The notes below the pieces were generated by a model. It made no database searches. It had not been told where the DNA came from and worked only from the letters and a program-made list of their open reading frames with translations. A stretch of DNA of 64,000 nt from SHZL01 sp031362985 (GTDB taxonomy: Bacteria; Pseudomonadota; Gammaproteobacteria; Xanthomonadales; SZUA-36): positions 49,814 through 113,813 of the forward strand of contig JANLTO010000133.1 of assembly GCA_031362985.1 (NCBI GenBank), in the 5' to 3' direction. A program made the translations under genes and the position numbers. Every line of letters begins with the position of its first letter. The stretch's first letter is position 1. This document shows, piece after piece, positions 25,962-35,503 of this stretch.

Positions 25962-26945
25962 ATGATGCCAACAACACAAAAACGCTTGCTGATCCTGTCT
26001 TTGCTCCTGATCTCGGTGCTGGCTTTGCTTTTGGCGTCTGCAACCGGCTCAGTGTCGATGAACCTGGATCAGTGGACACAAGCGCTGCTTCATCCCGGTT
26101 CGGACCAGGGTGATTTGCTTTGGCGCTTGCGCCTGCCGCGAGCATTATCTGCCTGGACCGTGGGCGCGCTGCTGTCCCTTTCCGGTTGCCTGATGCAGGT
26201 CCTGCTGCGCAACCCCCTGGCCGACCCTTACATCCTTGGCGTTTCGGGCGGAGCGGCATTCGCGTCATTGTTGGGTATGACAGTTGGTGTTGCCAGCGCG
26301 TTCACTCCACTGCTGGCCTTGTCTGGTTCGCTGGTTTCCATAGTACTGGTGTTTGGATTGGCCAGGGGAGAAGGCCCATGGAGCACTACCCGGCTGTTGC
26401 TCACGGGTGTTGTTACCGCATCGGGTTGGGCCGCATTGATCAGCCTGATACTGGCTCTGGGAAACGACAGCAGCCTGCGAGGAATGCTTTTTTGGCTGAT
26501 GGGTGACCTGGGATACGCAACCACACCTGCGTGGGCCTTGCTTGTTCTCGCGTTTGTATTCCTGATTTGCCTCGGCCTGGCGCGCAGTCTGAATGTGCTT
26601 GCCATGGGTGAAACCACAGCGCGACTGTTGGGTGAACCAACCCAACGACTACTTTGGCTCATTTACCTGCTGGCTTCGGTGCTCACAGCAAGTGCAGTAT
26701 CAATTGCCGGAAACATAGGCTTTGTAGGCCTGATCGTGCCACACCTGACCCGGCTGCTGCTGGGGTCCGACCACCGCCTGCTGTTGCCCGCTGCAACCCT
26801 GTTTGGCGGAATTTTCCTGGTTATTTCCGATACCCTGGCCCGCACGATTATCGCTCCGGAGCAATTGCCGGTAGGGGTCATCACTGCCTTACTTGGAGTT
26901 CCATTGTTCCTGTTGTTGCTGAACCGGGCAAAATTGAAACAATGA
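25962..26945 (+). CDS. FecCD-family ABC transporter permease
   Basis: The inner-membrane permease of a class II importer for iron-siderophore, haem or cobalamin. The 327-residue protein has about nine to ten membrane segments, with family motifs RLPRALSAWTVGALLSLSGC, NPLADPYILGVSGGAAF and GNIGFVGLIVPHLTRLLLG (the coupling region). The start is ATG 25962 or the next codon. Its stop overlaps the ATPase start. No substrate-binding protein lies beside it, so the ligand cannot be told from the sequence. Confidence 0.92.
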   Translation: MMPTTQKRLLILSLLLISVLALLLASATGSVSMNLDQWTQALLHPGSDQGDLLWRLRLPRALSAWTVGALLSLSGCLMQVLLRNPLADPYILGVSGGAAFASLLGMTVGVASAFTPLLALSGSLVSIVLVFGLARGEGPWSTTRLLLTGVVTASGWAALISLILALGNDSSLRGMLFWLMGDLGYATTPAWALLVLAFVFLICLGLARSLNVLAMGETTARLLGEPTQRLLWLIYLLASVLTASAVSIAGNIGFVGLIVPHLTRLLLGSDHRLLLPAATLFGGIFLVISDTLARTIIAPEQLPVGVITALLGVPLFLLLLNRAKLKQ

Positions 26946-27715
26946 ACCGCCTGGGATGTAAAAACCTTACCCTGAGCATCGGCGGAGTGCGCATAGTCCG
27001 GGAGTTCGATTTCACCCTTGAACCAGGAAGCTTCTGGGGGCTGCTCGGAGCAAATGGCAGCGGCAAAACTACCCTGCTTAAATGTCTTGCAGGCTTACGC
27101 ACTCCAGATTCCGGTCAGGTCGAATTTGGCGGTATCAGCATCGATGAACTGCCGCGCCGGGTCCTGGCCCGCCATGTGGGTATGTTGCAGCAACATACCG
27201 CTTACGCATTTGATTCCAGCGTACTGCAAATCGCTTTGACCGGAAGACACCCGCACCTGGGATACTGGCAGCGGGAGGGCCGGCAGGACATCGAAAAGGT
27301 CACTGCGGCCCTGCGCGCTGCCGATTTGAATGGCCTTACCGAGCGCAGTGTTACCGGGCTGTCCGGAGGAGAAGCCCGCCGCCTGGCATTTGCCACGCTG
27401 CTGGTGCAGGAGCCGCGCATCATGTTGCTGGACGAGCCGACGAATCATCTCGATTTGCGTCACCAGGTCTGGATCATGGACATGATTCGAACGCTCAGCG
27501 TGCACGCAGATGGTGCAGCGATTGCGGCACTGCACGATGTCAATCTTGCCGCCCGGTACTGCAGCCACGTGCTCATGCTGTATGGCAATGGCGAGTGGAC
27601 TGCAGGAACGGTAGCGGACCTGCTCAATGAGGCTAACCTGGATCGCCTGTACGGGTGTGCAGTGAGGAAACTCGACAGTCCGGATGGACCCTGTTTCTAT
27701 CCCCTGACCCGCTGA
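26942..27715 (+). CDS. ABC transporter ATPase, FecE/BtuD type
   Basis: The cytosolic ATPase of the importer formed with the FecCD permease. The 257-residue protein has Walker A GANGSGKTT, signature LSGGEARR, Walker B IMLLDEPTNHLD and switch His in ALHDVNLAARYC. The start overlaps the permease stop (ATGA at 26942-26945), which fixes it against a longer frame from 26654. Likely substrate: an iron chelate or corrinoid. Confidence 0.92.
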   Translation: MNRLGCKNLTLSIGGVRIVREFDFTLEPGSFWGLLGANGSGKTTLLKCLAGLRTPDSGQVEFGGISIDELPRRVLARHVGMLQQHTAYAFDSSVLQIALTGRHPHLGYWQREGRQDIEKVTAALRAADLNGLTERSVTGLSGGEARRLAFATLLVQEPRIMLLDEPTNHLDLRHQVWIMDMIRTLSVHADGAAIAALHDVNLAARYCSHVLMLYGNGEWTAGTVADLLNEANLDRLYGCAVRKLDSPDGPCFYPLTR

Positions 27716-27739
27716 TCCACCCATCCACCGACCCATGGT

Positions 27740-29047
27740 TCAACTGGGCGCTGTACTCGAAGAATTGTTTCCCCCGACACCCGCACGCAGCGCGGTGTAG
27801 GTAACGCCCAACTTCCACGCGCCCCACGCCCACAGACCTATGAGAGGCAGGTATGCCCACGCGATCTGTGCAACTGAAAGCCCGGCGCCCAGAAAGGCTT
27901 TAAATACCCAACTTGCAAGCATATCACTGCCGCGGTAAATCGCGGTATCGATGAAGTTCTTGCTCTTGTACCTGGTTTCCCGGTCGACCACAGTAAACAG
28001 CATTTCCTTGGTTGGCCCCAGAAGCCCATAGTTCAAAGATCTTTGCACCACGCCCACAGCGGCAAACAACACCAGGCCCATGCTTCCACCAAGAATGGCA
28101 AACCCTCCCGCCAGCAGCACGGGTGTGAGCACCAATGTCCTGGGCATTCCCAGGCTATTGACCAGCCGCGAGGTAACAAAGAATTGCAGAATGAAGGCAA
28201 TTACCTGAACTATTAAGTCCAGGTAGGCAAAAATGACCGTGCGTTGGTCGAAACCCGCTACGTTCTCATCAACCAGCACAGCGAGGCCGTTATACAGGAA
28301 GGTGGATGTCAGGTTGTGTAGCAGCATCAATAAGCAGGCAAGAAGCAAATAACGTGAACGAAAGACACGAACTGCACCTTCCCATACACCACCACCGATC
28401 AGATCCGTCTCTTTTTGTACGGCCTTGAGGTCATACCTGCCCAGCACTATAGCCAGTACCGTGGCGACCACCAGCCAAACCAGGGAGACGATCATAACCG
28501 TGGTCACGCCGTTTGAGCTCACCAATCCGACCGTCAGACCGGGGCCAATCACGGCGCCCATGCTCCCTCCAGCCATAACGAACCCGAATAATCGCTGGGC
28601 TTGTCCCGGGCGAAAAATATCGGTCATGAAGCTCCAGAAAATTGACACAACAAACAGGTTGAACACGCTGAGCCAGACATAGAAAACCTGTTGAATCCAG
28701 GCAGGAGTTTCATCGCCGGTGAATGCAATGATGAACAACACCAGGTTGCCAATGAAAAAGAAGTAAATGGCTGGGATGAACTGGCTTCTGCGGAAGCGCG
28801 TGACGAGAAAACCGAACAGGGGAACGATTGCAAGGATGCAGAGAAAAGTTGCGGTGTACAGCCATTGCAATACATCGCTGTTGTTGGCCGCAACAGCTCC
28901 TCGGATGGGGCGTAACATGAAGTAGCCCCCCAACAGGAAAAAGAAATACAGAAATGCCAGGATAAGGCGGGGCCATTCACCGTGTTCGACGGTCACCAGC
29001 CGTTCAAGAACGCTCGTTCGCGCCGGTTTTTTGCCATCAAGGGTCAT
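27740..29047 (-). CDS. MFS transporter related to nucleotide (NTP/NDP) exchangers
   Basis: A 435-residue integral membrane protein with about 12 hydrophobic segments. The N-terminal FLYFFFLLGGYFMLRPIRG and the later GLLGPTKEMLFTVVDRETRYK segment are typical of the group of MFS proteins annotated as NTP/NDP exchange or AAA-like transporters. Charged residues in the first helix region fit this group. ATG 29047 was chosen over 29113, although its ribosome site is weak. In free-living bacteria the substrate of this group is not known. Confidence 0.7.
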   Translation of the reverse strand: MTLDGKKPARTSVLERLVTVEHGEWPRLILAFLYFFFLLGGYFMLRPIRGAVAANNSDVLQWLYTATFLCILAIVPLFGFLVTRFRRSQFIPAIYFFFIGNLVLFIIAFTGDETPAWIQQVFYVWLSVFNLFVVSIFWSFMTDIFRPGQAQRLFGFVMAGGSMGAVIGPGLTVGLVSSNGVTTVMIVSLVWLVVATVLAIVLGRYDLKAVQKETDLIGGGVWEGAVRVFRSRYLLLACLLMLLHNLTSTFLYNGLAVLVDENVAGFDQRTVIFAYLDLIVQVIAFILQFFVTSRLVNSLGMPRTLVLTPVLLAGGFAILGGSMGLVLFAAVGVVQRSLNYGLLGPTKEMLFTVVDRETRYKSKNFIDTAIYRGSDMLASWVFKAFLGAGLSVAQIAWAYLPLIGLWAWGAWKLGVTYTALRAGVGGNNSSSTAPS

Positions 29048-29138
29048 TGCCGTAGTATGAATGATTGCGGGGGAGCGTAAGTTGAATTGACCCGCGTCAT
29101 CGATCTGGCGCAAAACGAGTTCTTGCCGAAATCGCCGC

Positions 29139-29166
29139 TTGCACCCTGACCTTAATTCGTTATGAT
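29139..29166 (+). promoter_or_regulatory. Sigma-70-like promoter for the GMC oxidoreductase gene
   Basis: A -35 box TTGCAC (29139-29144) and a -10 box TATGAT (29161-29166) are 16 bases apart. Transcription would start near 29173, about 20 bases before the ATG. The -10 box overlaps the left arm of the inverted repeat listed next. Confidence 0.55.
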
Positions 29167-29194
29167 GCTTAGCCCCACCTATACGCTAACGAAT
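29155..29194. promoter_or_regulatory. Inverted repeat across promoter and start codon, candidate operator
   Basis: ATTCGTTA (29155-29162) and TAACGAAT (29187-29194) are perfect 8-base arms 24 bases apart. The left arm touches the -10 box and the right arm includes the first two bases of the start codon. A repressor bound here would block transcription. In RNA the arms could pair and hide the start. Confidence 0.4.
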
Positions 29195-30755
29195 GGAATA
29201 CGATTTCATTATCATCGGAGCCGGATCCGCCGGCTGTGTGCTGGCCAACCGCTTAAGCGCCAACCCCAATAATCGCGTCCTCTTGCTCGAGGCAGGCGGG
29301 CGGGACTGGCATCCGTTTATCCATGTACCGGCCGGACTTTCCAGGCTGGTGCATCTGAAAAGCGTCAACTGGTCGTATGAAACTGAGCCACAGCAAGAGT
29401 TGAATGGCCGCGAGCTGTATTGGCCGCGAGGGCGGGTGCTTGGAGGATCCAGCTCTATTAACGCCATGTGTTACTGCCGCGGCCACCGCAAAGACTACGA
29501 CGCATGGGCGGATGCCGGCAACCAGGGTTGGAACTACGCATCTGTTCTGCCCTATTTCATCAGTTCAGAGGACCAGGAAAACGGCCCTTCGCAATTCCAT
29601 GGGACTGACGGTCCGCTGAGTGTCCAGAATCTGCGCCACACCAACCCCTTGTCAAAAGTTTTTCTCGAAGCTGCGCAACAAGCAGGGCACGACAAAAATA
29701 ATGACTTCAACGGCGCGCGGCAGCGTGGCTTCGGCTTCTACCAAGTGACCCAGCGCAATGGGCGTCGCTGCAGTGCCGCAGTCGCCTATCTGAAACCAGC
29801 TTCCAGCAGAACTAACCTGACTATCCGCACGGGCGCACTGGTGGAACGAATCATGCTCGATGGCAAGCGGGCAAGCGGTATCGAGTACCGCCAGGGCGGT
29901 ATTCATGACCGGGATACAGGTGGCCGTATCATCCTCGCTGCCGGGACGATTAACTCCCCACACTTGCTGATGCTTTCGGGAATTGGGCCGGCTGCCGAAC
30001 TGCAGCGGCATGGCATCAAGGTCCAGGTTGCACTCGAAGGTGTAGGCAAAAATCTGCAGGATCACCTGGATGTCTGCACTCTGGTGAAAAGCCGTACAAC
30101 GCTGACCTATGACAAGCTCAATGATCTGGCTGTGGGTTTGCGCTACCTGTTGGACCGCAGGGGTCCCGGCAGCTCCAATATTGCTGAAGCCGGGGGTTTC
30201 ATCATCAGCAGGCACGCGACCGATGATCGCCCCGATATCCAGATGCATTTCGTGCCGGCCTTACTGGACGATCATGGCCGCAACAAACTCCCCGGTCATG
30301 GCATGACGATCCATGCGTGTGCGCTGCGACCGGAAAGCCGGGGCGAGATCTTCCTTCATTCCGCCAATCCGGCACATGCTCCCGCATTGCAGCCACGTTA
30401 TCTCAGCACCGCGCACGACCGCACTATGATGATCGAGTGCACCCGGCTTTCACGCGAGATTTTTGCCCAGCCCGCATTCAGCGCATCAGTTGGCGATGAA
30501 ATCTTTCCCGGCACAGCCCTGAGCTCTGATGCAGACGTGCTCGCATTTATCCGCAAAAAAGCGGAATCCATCTACCATCCCATCGGCACCTGCAAGATGG
30601 GGATAGATGAATTGGCCGTGGTTGATTCCAGGCTGAACGTGCGGGGGCTTGAAGGTCTTTCCGTGGTCGATGCTTCAGTCATGCCGAGCCTGGTGTCGGG
30701 CAATACCAATGCACCCACCATCATGATTGCCGAGAAATTCGCAGCAGAAATGTGA
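29193..30755 (+). CDS. GMC-family FAD oxidoreductase (choline/alcohol dehydrogenase-like)
   Basis: A 520-residue flavoprotein that oxidises an alcohol group; relatives include choline dehydrogenase and AlkJ. The N-terminal FAD motif is GAGSAGCVLANRL. The GMC signatures GRVLGGSSSINAM and GTINSPHLLMLSGIGP follow. The catalytic-region His is in IYHPIGTCKMG and the C-terminal signature in NTNAPTIM. No betaine-aldehyde dehydrogenase is adjacent, so a role in betaine synthesis is not supported. A general alcohol substrate is more likely. Confidence 0.88.
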   Translation: MEYDFIIIGAGSAGCVLANRLSANPNNRVLLLEAGGRDWHPFIHVPAGLSRLVHLKSVNWSYETEPQQELNGRELYWPRGRVLGGSSSINAMCYCRGHRKDYDAWADAGNQGWNYASVLPYFISSEDQENGPSQFHGTDGPLSVQNLRHTNPLSKVFLEAAQQAGHDKNNDFNGARQRGFGFYQVTQRNGRRCSAAVAYLKPASSRTNLTIRTGALVERIMLDGKRASGIEYRQGGIHDRDTGGRIILAAGTINSPHLLMLSGIGPAAELQRHGIKVQVALEGVGKNLQDHLDVCTLVKSRTTLTYDKLNDLAVGLRYLLDRRGPGSSNIAEAGGFIISRHATDDRPDIQMHFVPALLDDHGRNKLPGHGMTIHACALRPESRGEIFLHSANPAHAPALQPRYLSTAHDRTMMIECTRLSREIFAQPAFSASVGDEIFPGTALSSDADVLAFIRKKAESIYHPIGTCKMGIDELAVVDSRLNVRGLEGLSVVDASVMPSLVSGNTNAPTIMIAEKFAAEM

Positions 30756-30763
30756 AGCCGCGC

Positions 30764-32707
30764 TCAGGCTTCCAGAGATGTTTCATTCAGCACAGGCAAA
30801 GGAACGTGTATCAGGCCGCAAATTACCCTGAGTAGTTCCAGTTCGGCGGGCACAAACGTGTCGTCATACATTGCCGTCGACAATAGCGCGCTGACCAGGC
30901 GCTGCTTGTCGCCGGCACGCAACCGGTCCAACTGCGGCAAGTCCGTATCGAGGGACACAATCCAGTCGACGACTGCCGGCATGTCCGGAGCATTTTGGTC
31001 AGCCAGGCCTTTCATTCCGGCGCCATACGCCAGTTCTGCTTCCGCCAATCCTTCATTACCATGCTGCGCAAGTACGGCAAGCACACGCGCAGCCTGAGGC
31101 AGGCAACGGGCCAGAGGCAGCGTACCGGACAGGGTAGCCCTGTGCGGGTTTTGCGACTCCCACAGGTGCTGGGTAATGATCCGTGCCAAAAGGTATTCAA
31201 ACACGTCCACACGACCGTCCACCTGCACGAGGTCCTGCATTGTGGCCAGAACGCGAGACACAAATTCCGGCGGTCGCCTTTTCAGAGCGGGAAAAGCCAG
31301 GTCAAGGAGGGGTAAGCGCTGCTGAGCAGTGGGCACGCCGGCAGTCCGGAGCAAGCCCCGCACTTGCCCTTCACTGTCGGCGCCCATGCGCTGTGCAATC
31401 GCAAGAAGTTGCTGCTCCCTTGTTTCTGCCTGAGCATCGAGCAAGGAATAGAACAGGACTTCGGGGGCCCATTCGGGCGACTGCGCAGCCTGTCGTACGT
31501 GGTCGGGAATAGAAGCAACCAGTGTTGCAGCCATCAGGATACGCTCCCAGGCGGGTTGGCCAATCTGGTTGATCAATCCTCCGATTTCCAGGCCGCCGGC
31601 AAGGACTGAACCAGCATTGCCTGCCAGGCTATCTGCGGCAGATGCAGGCGCTTTGTGCCGCTGCTCCGGTGCCAACCCGTCGCGATCCATATTGGCCGCG
31701 AGCTGTTCAAGTTCTGTGTCAGCGAAACGCGGTTCAATGCGGCGGATGCGATCAAGAAGTGGCGGATGGGTTGAAAACAGGAACATGCTCCGTGCATCTC
31801 CAAACAGCATGTGACTGATTTGCTCCGCATCCACGGTGAGGTGTGAGCCCCCGCTGACCACGGCAATTTTCTTTAACGCACCACTGATGCCACCGGGGTT
31901 ACGGGTGAACTGCACAGCGGAGGCATCAGCCAGGTACTCGCGTTGCCGCGAAATCGCTGCTTTGATCCATCGGCCAAAAAACTGCCCAAGGTAACCCACC
32001 GCCATCAGCCCAAACGCCATCAAAAATATAGCGATGGCGCCTTTATCGCGCGAGCGGCCGAGATGCCCATGCATGAGGATTTTCCGGCCTGCAATTGCCA
32101 GCAGGAGTATCCCGAACAAGGCCCCCATGAGGCGGATATTGATGCGCATGTCCCCGTTCATTATGTGACTGAACTCGTGTGCGATTACGCCCTGTAATTC
32201 GTCGCGACTGAGCTTTTCCAGGGCCCCGCGGGTAACAGTTATTGCAGCGTCAGCAGGCGTGTAGCCGGCGGCAAAAGCATTGATACCGGCCTCTTGCTCC
32301 ATTATGTAAGTCTCCGGGACAGGCACACCCGAAGCCAGGGCGATTTCTTCCACTACATTGCGCAAGCGCCGGCGCAGGGGATCCCGGGCATCAGACTCAA
32401 CCGGCGTGGCACCCAATTCGCGCGCCACTACGCCTCCACCGGAGCGCAATCGCATGGTTTGGAACAGGCTGGCAAACGCGATAAACAAAACGCAAGAAAT
32501 TCCACCAAAGACCAACAAGGAAGCATTGTTGCGCAAAGACTGGCTGGAAAAGGGTTGCCATTGAGCAGATGTACTATCCGTATAACCGGCCAGCAATAGC
32601 AGGAGGAGGTCCACGGCAGCAACAACTGCAAGCACAGCGAAGATGAACATCAGCAACAGCCATCGCGTCTGCCGCCTGGCCTGCTCCTGGTGTTCAAAAA
32701 AGTTCAT
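30764..32707 (-). CDS. M48-family membrane metalloprotease with long C-terminal domain
   Basis: A 647-residue zinc protease of the HtpX/Ste24 group. Two N-terminal membrane segments are followed by the HEFSH zinc motif at 177-181, two further membrane segments, and the third ligand in REYLADASAV. The last ~300 residues form a cytosolic helical domain absent from classical HtpX. ATG 32707 was chosen over 32740. It is directly downstream of lemA on the same strand, the common LemA-M48 pairing, which suggests a joint role in membrane-protein quality control. Confidence 0.88.
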   Translation of the reverse strand: MNFFEHQEQARRQTRWLLLMFIFAVLAVVAAVDLLLLLLAGYTDSTSAQWQPFSSQSLRNNASLLVFGGISCVLFIAFASLFQTMRLRSGGGVVARELGATPVESDARDPLRRRLRNVVEEIALASGVPVPETYIMEQEAGINAFAAGYTPADAAITVTRGALEKLSRDELQGVIAHEFSHIMNGDMRINIRLMGALFGILLLAIAGRKILMHGHLGRSRDKGAIAIFLMAFGLMAVGYLGQFFGRWIKAAISRQREYLADASAVQFTRNPGGISGALKKIAVVSGGSHLTVDAEQISHMLFGDARSMFLFSTHPPLLDRIRRIEPRFADTELEQLAANMDRDGLAPEQRHKAPASAADSLAGNAGSVLAGGLEIGGLINQIGQPAWERILMAATLVASIPDHVRQAAQSPEWAPEVLFYSLLDAQAETREQQLLAIAQRMGADSEGQVRGLLRTAGVPTAQQRLPLLDLAFPALKRRPPEFVSRVLATMQDLVQVDGRVDVFEYLLARIITQHLWESQNPHRATLSGTLPLARCLPQAARVLAVLAQHGNEGLAEAELAYGAGMKGLADQNAPDMPAVVDWIVSLDTDLPQLDRLRAGDKQRLVSALLSTAMYDDTFVPAELELLRVICGLIHVPLPVLNETSLEA

Positions 32708-32794
32708 TGTGCTGCCCCGCCCCACGCTCCGCAGCCGCACGCATCGCAGTCGCGAGCAGGCGGTACAGGCCTGTTCATGCGCAGAGTAAAGGGC

Positions 32795-33379
32795 TCAGAA
32801 CGAGACCTTGGGAACTTCGCGCTTGACCTCGTCCTCAATCTGCAACAGTTCTGCCGGCTGAAAACCAAACCAGGCCGTGAAAAAGTTAGTGGGGAAGGAT
32901 TCGCGCAAGGTGTTGTATTCCATGACTACGTCGTTGTAGGCCTGACGTGAGAACGCGACCTTGTTCTCAGTAGTGGTGAGTTCTTCGGAAAGCTGCATCA
33001 TGTTCTGATTGGCTTTCAGGTCGGGATAGGCCTCGGATAGGGCGAACAGGCGGCCCAAAGCACCCGACAGGCCCTGCTCGGCTTCGGCAAGGCGCTTCAT
33101 TGCCGCGGGATTCGTGGGATCGCCGGCGGCAACCTTCAGCCCTGAGACTGCCACATTACGTGCGGTAATTACCGCCTCGAGAGTCTCCCGCTCATGCGCC
33201 ATGTATCCCTTGGCCGTTTCCACCAGGTTTGGAATCAGGTCGTGCCGCCTGGTGAGTTGTACATCGATCTGGGCGAAAGCGTTCTTGTAGCGGTTTCTGC
33301 CAGCGACCAGGCGGTTGTATATCGAAATCGCAAACAGGATTGCTGCGACGACCAATCCGAGGAAAATCCAACTACCCAT
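32795..33379 (-). CDS. lemA: LemA-family membrane protein
   Basis: A 194-residue protein with one N-terminal membrane segment (IFLGLVVAAILFAISIY) and a coiled-coil body. It has the family motifs YNRLVAGRNRYKNAFAQIDV, LTRRHDLIPNLVETAKGY and AYPDLKANQNMMQLSEEL. ATG 33379 follows GGAGGTGT at an ideal distance; the longer frame to 33640 is not credible. It is paired with the M48 protease downstream. Exact function is unknown in the family. Confidence 0.93.
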   Translation of the reverse strand: MGSWIFLGLVVAAILFAISIYNRLVAGRNRYKNAFAQIDVQLTRRHDLIPNLVETAKGYMAHERETLEAVITARNVAVSGLKVAAGDPTNPAAMKRLAEAEQGLSGALGRLFALSEAYPDLKANQNMMQLSEELTTTENKVAFSRQAYNDVVMEYNTLRESFPTNFFTAWFGFQPAELLQIEDEVKREVPKVSF

Positions 33380-33464
33380 GACACACCTCCCATACTGAAA
33401 TAAACGGCCACATCTTAGCAAAGCTACCTGGCCCGAGAGCGTGCAGCAAGTAATGACTTGCTGC

Positions 33465-35162
33465 CTATACCAGGCCTCGGCTCCCGTCCTGCTCCACTTT
33501 TGCCCACGAGTCCCGCAAGGTAACTGCGCGATTGAGCACAGGGTGGCCTGGCCGTGAATCCACGCGGTCGTGCACGAAGTAACCCGTGCGTTCGAACTGG
33601 TAGCACTGACCTGGCAGCCCTTCAGCCACAGCGGGCTCAACCACGGCGTCGGTAATGATATCCAATGAATGTGGATTCAGAAACTCGAGAAAATCCCTGG
33701 CCTTGTCGCCCAGCGGGTTAGGTACAGTGAACAGGCGATCGCACAGGCGAACTTCGGCGCGTATGCCGTGTTTGGCTGACACCCAGTGGATGGTGCCTTT
33801 CACCTTGCGGGCGGCACCGGGCAAGCCGCTGCGCGACTCCGGATCGAATTCGCAAACCAGCTCAACAACGTCACCTTCTGTGTTCTTGATTACGTCAACG
33901 CATTTGATGATGAATGCATTCCTCAGGCGCACTTCGCCACCGGGCTTCAGGCGGAAAAATTTTGCCGGCGGGTCCAACATAAAATCGGACTGTTCAATCC
34001 AGATTTCGCGGCTGAGCGGCACCTGGCGCACTCCCATGGATGCATCCTGCGGGTGTACGGCAGCCTCCAGCCACTCGGTTTCATCTGCCGGGAAATTGCT
34101 CAGCGTGACTTTCAGCGGCTCCAGCACGGCCATAGTTCTCGGCGCGTGGACGTTAAGGTCGTTACGCAATTCATTCTCAAGCACACTCATCGGGATAATG
34201 CTTTCGGACTTGGAAACGCCCATTTCAGTCCAGAATGCACGGATCGAGGCTGCAGTAAATCCGCGCCGACGCAGGCCTGCCAGGGTGGGCATGCGCGGGT
34301 CATCCCAGCCGGAAACGTGGCCTTCTTCCACCAATTGGCGCAAGCGACGCTTGCTCATCACCGTGTAGTCGATATTGCCGCGGGCAAATTCGATTTGCTG
34401 CGGATGCGAGGGAGACGGAATATTCTCCAGGATCCAGTCATACAGTGGACGGTGGTCTTCAAATTCCAGCGTGCACAGCGAGTGCGTGATGCCTTCAATG
34501 GCATCGGAAATGCCGTGCGCCCAGTCATACATCGGATAGATATGCCAGGTGTCGCCGGTGCGGTGATGCGCAGCATTGCGAATGCGGTAGATCACCGGAT
34601 CGCGCATATTGATATTACCGGACGCCATGTCTATGCGCGCCCGCAGCACGTATTTTCCATCTGCGAATTCACCCGCCTTCATGCGCGCGAAAAGTTCCAG
34701 GCTCTCTGCTGCAGGCCGGTCACGGGAGGGACTGTTGCGCCCGGGTTCGGTCAGGGTGCCACGGTAGTTGCGAATTTCCTCGGCAGAAAGCTCTTCCACG
34801 TAAGCGAGTCCAAGCTCAACCAGGTGAACGGCATAAGCATGGAGTTGGTCAAAATAATCCGAAGCATGGCGCAACTCCTGCCACTGGAATCCCAGCCAGC
34901 GCACGTCCTCCATGATGGAAAGCGCAAAGTCCTCACTCTCATTCAAGGGATTGGTATCATCAAATCGCAGGTTGGTGGCGCCGCCAAATTCTCGCGCCAT
35001 GCCAAAATTAAGGCAGATAGACTTGGCATGACCTATATGAAGATGCCCGTTGGGCTCGGGTGGAAAGCGGGTCAGCACGGTCCGGTGCTTGCCGGACTCG
35101 AGGTCTGCCGCAACGATGTGACGAATGAAATGATTAGGCCTGTTGCTTTCTTCTGTGCTCAT
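33465..35162 (-). CDS. glnS: Glutaminyl-tRNA synthetase
   Basis: Charges tRNA-Gln with glutamine. The 565-residue length matches the gammaproteobacterial enzyme. The class I HIGH motif is in PNGHLHIGHAKS and the KMSKS equivalent is VMSKRRL. RFDDTNP and the two C-terminal beta-barrel domains of GlnRS follow. ATG 35162 gives the typical N-terminus (MSTEESNRPNHFIRHIV); the frame open to 35414 runs into non-coding DNA. A TAGAAT -10-like box (minus strand, 35207-35212) lies ~45 bases upstream. Confidence 0.96.
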   Translation of the reverse strand: MSTEESNRPNHFIRHIVAADLESGKHRTVLTRFPPEPNGHLHIGHAKSICLNFGMAREFGGATNLRFDDTNPLNESEDFALSIMEDVRWLGFQWQELRHASDYFDQLHAYAVHLVELGLAYVEELSAEEIRNYRGTLTEPGRNSPSRDRPAAESLELFARMKAGEFADGKYVLRARIDMASGNINMRDPVIYRIRNAAHHRTGDTWHIYPMYDWAHGISDAIEGITHSLCTLEFEDHRPLYDWILENIPSPSHPQQIEFARGNIDYTVMSKRRLRQLVEEGHVSGWDDPRMPTLAGLRRRGFTAASIRAFWTEMGVSKSESIIPMSVLENELRNDLNVHAPRTMAVLEPLKVTLSNFPADETEWLEAAVHPQDASMGVRQVPLSREIWIEQSDFMLDPPAKFFRLKPGGEVRLRNAFIIKCVDVIKNTEGDVVELVCEFDPESRSGLPGAARKVKGTIHWVSAKHGIRAEVRLCDRLFTVPNPLGDKARDFLEFLNPHSLDIITDAVVEPAVAEGLPGQCYQFERTGYFVHDRVDSRPGHPVLNRAVTLRDSWAKVEQDGSRGLV

Positions 35163-35503
35163 GTTTGTCTTCGTTTGGTTTGGCGATGTGCTGGCGAAAG
35201 CGGTAAATTCTAGCGCATTGTGGAAGCTAGCCACACAATTGACCGAATTTGCATGGAGCAAAAGCCGGCGAGCGATTTTCGATGCCGCGTTCTGCATCAG
35301 GCAAGTGAGCAAAAAAAAACCCCGGTAGAAACCGGGGTTTGAAAAGCGTATCGCGTAAGGCATAGAAGTGTGGGGACTGCCTGTATAGAGGTGCGACACG
35401 CCAGGCACAGTCAACTTACATGCTTAGCTTACTCACTTCCTGTTAAGAATCTGTCAACGGAACGTTGCGAAAACGTAATTCTTCGTAATTTACGAAAATC
35501 GCC
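35163..35503. other. 341-base intergenic region between mnmG and glnS
   Basis: No gene was found. The region holds the mnmG terminator (35311-35340) and presumably the glnS promoter. A -10-like TAGAAT is present on the minus strand at 35207-35212, but no convincing -35 box sits 16-18 bases before it. The part between 35341 and 35503 is AT-rich with nothing recognisable. Confidence 0.5.
35311..35340 (-). terminator. Rho-independent terminator after mnmG
   Basis: Read on the minus strand, stem AAACCCCGGT/ACCGGGGTTT (35340-35317) with a four-base loop is followed by a run of nine T. It lies ~160 bases after the mnmG stop and before glnS, so it separates the two genes. Confidence 0.85.

Noticed and set aside
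29193..30755. Choline dehydrogenase BetA
   Set aside because: The GMC family is clear, but there is no betB, betI or choline transporter nearby and the family is too broad for a substrate call.
33786..35213. 475-codon plus-strand open frame
   Set aside because: Lies entirely opposite glnS, which has full class I synthetase motifs; the frame has no family features and reflects codon bias.
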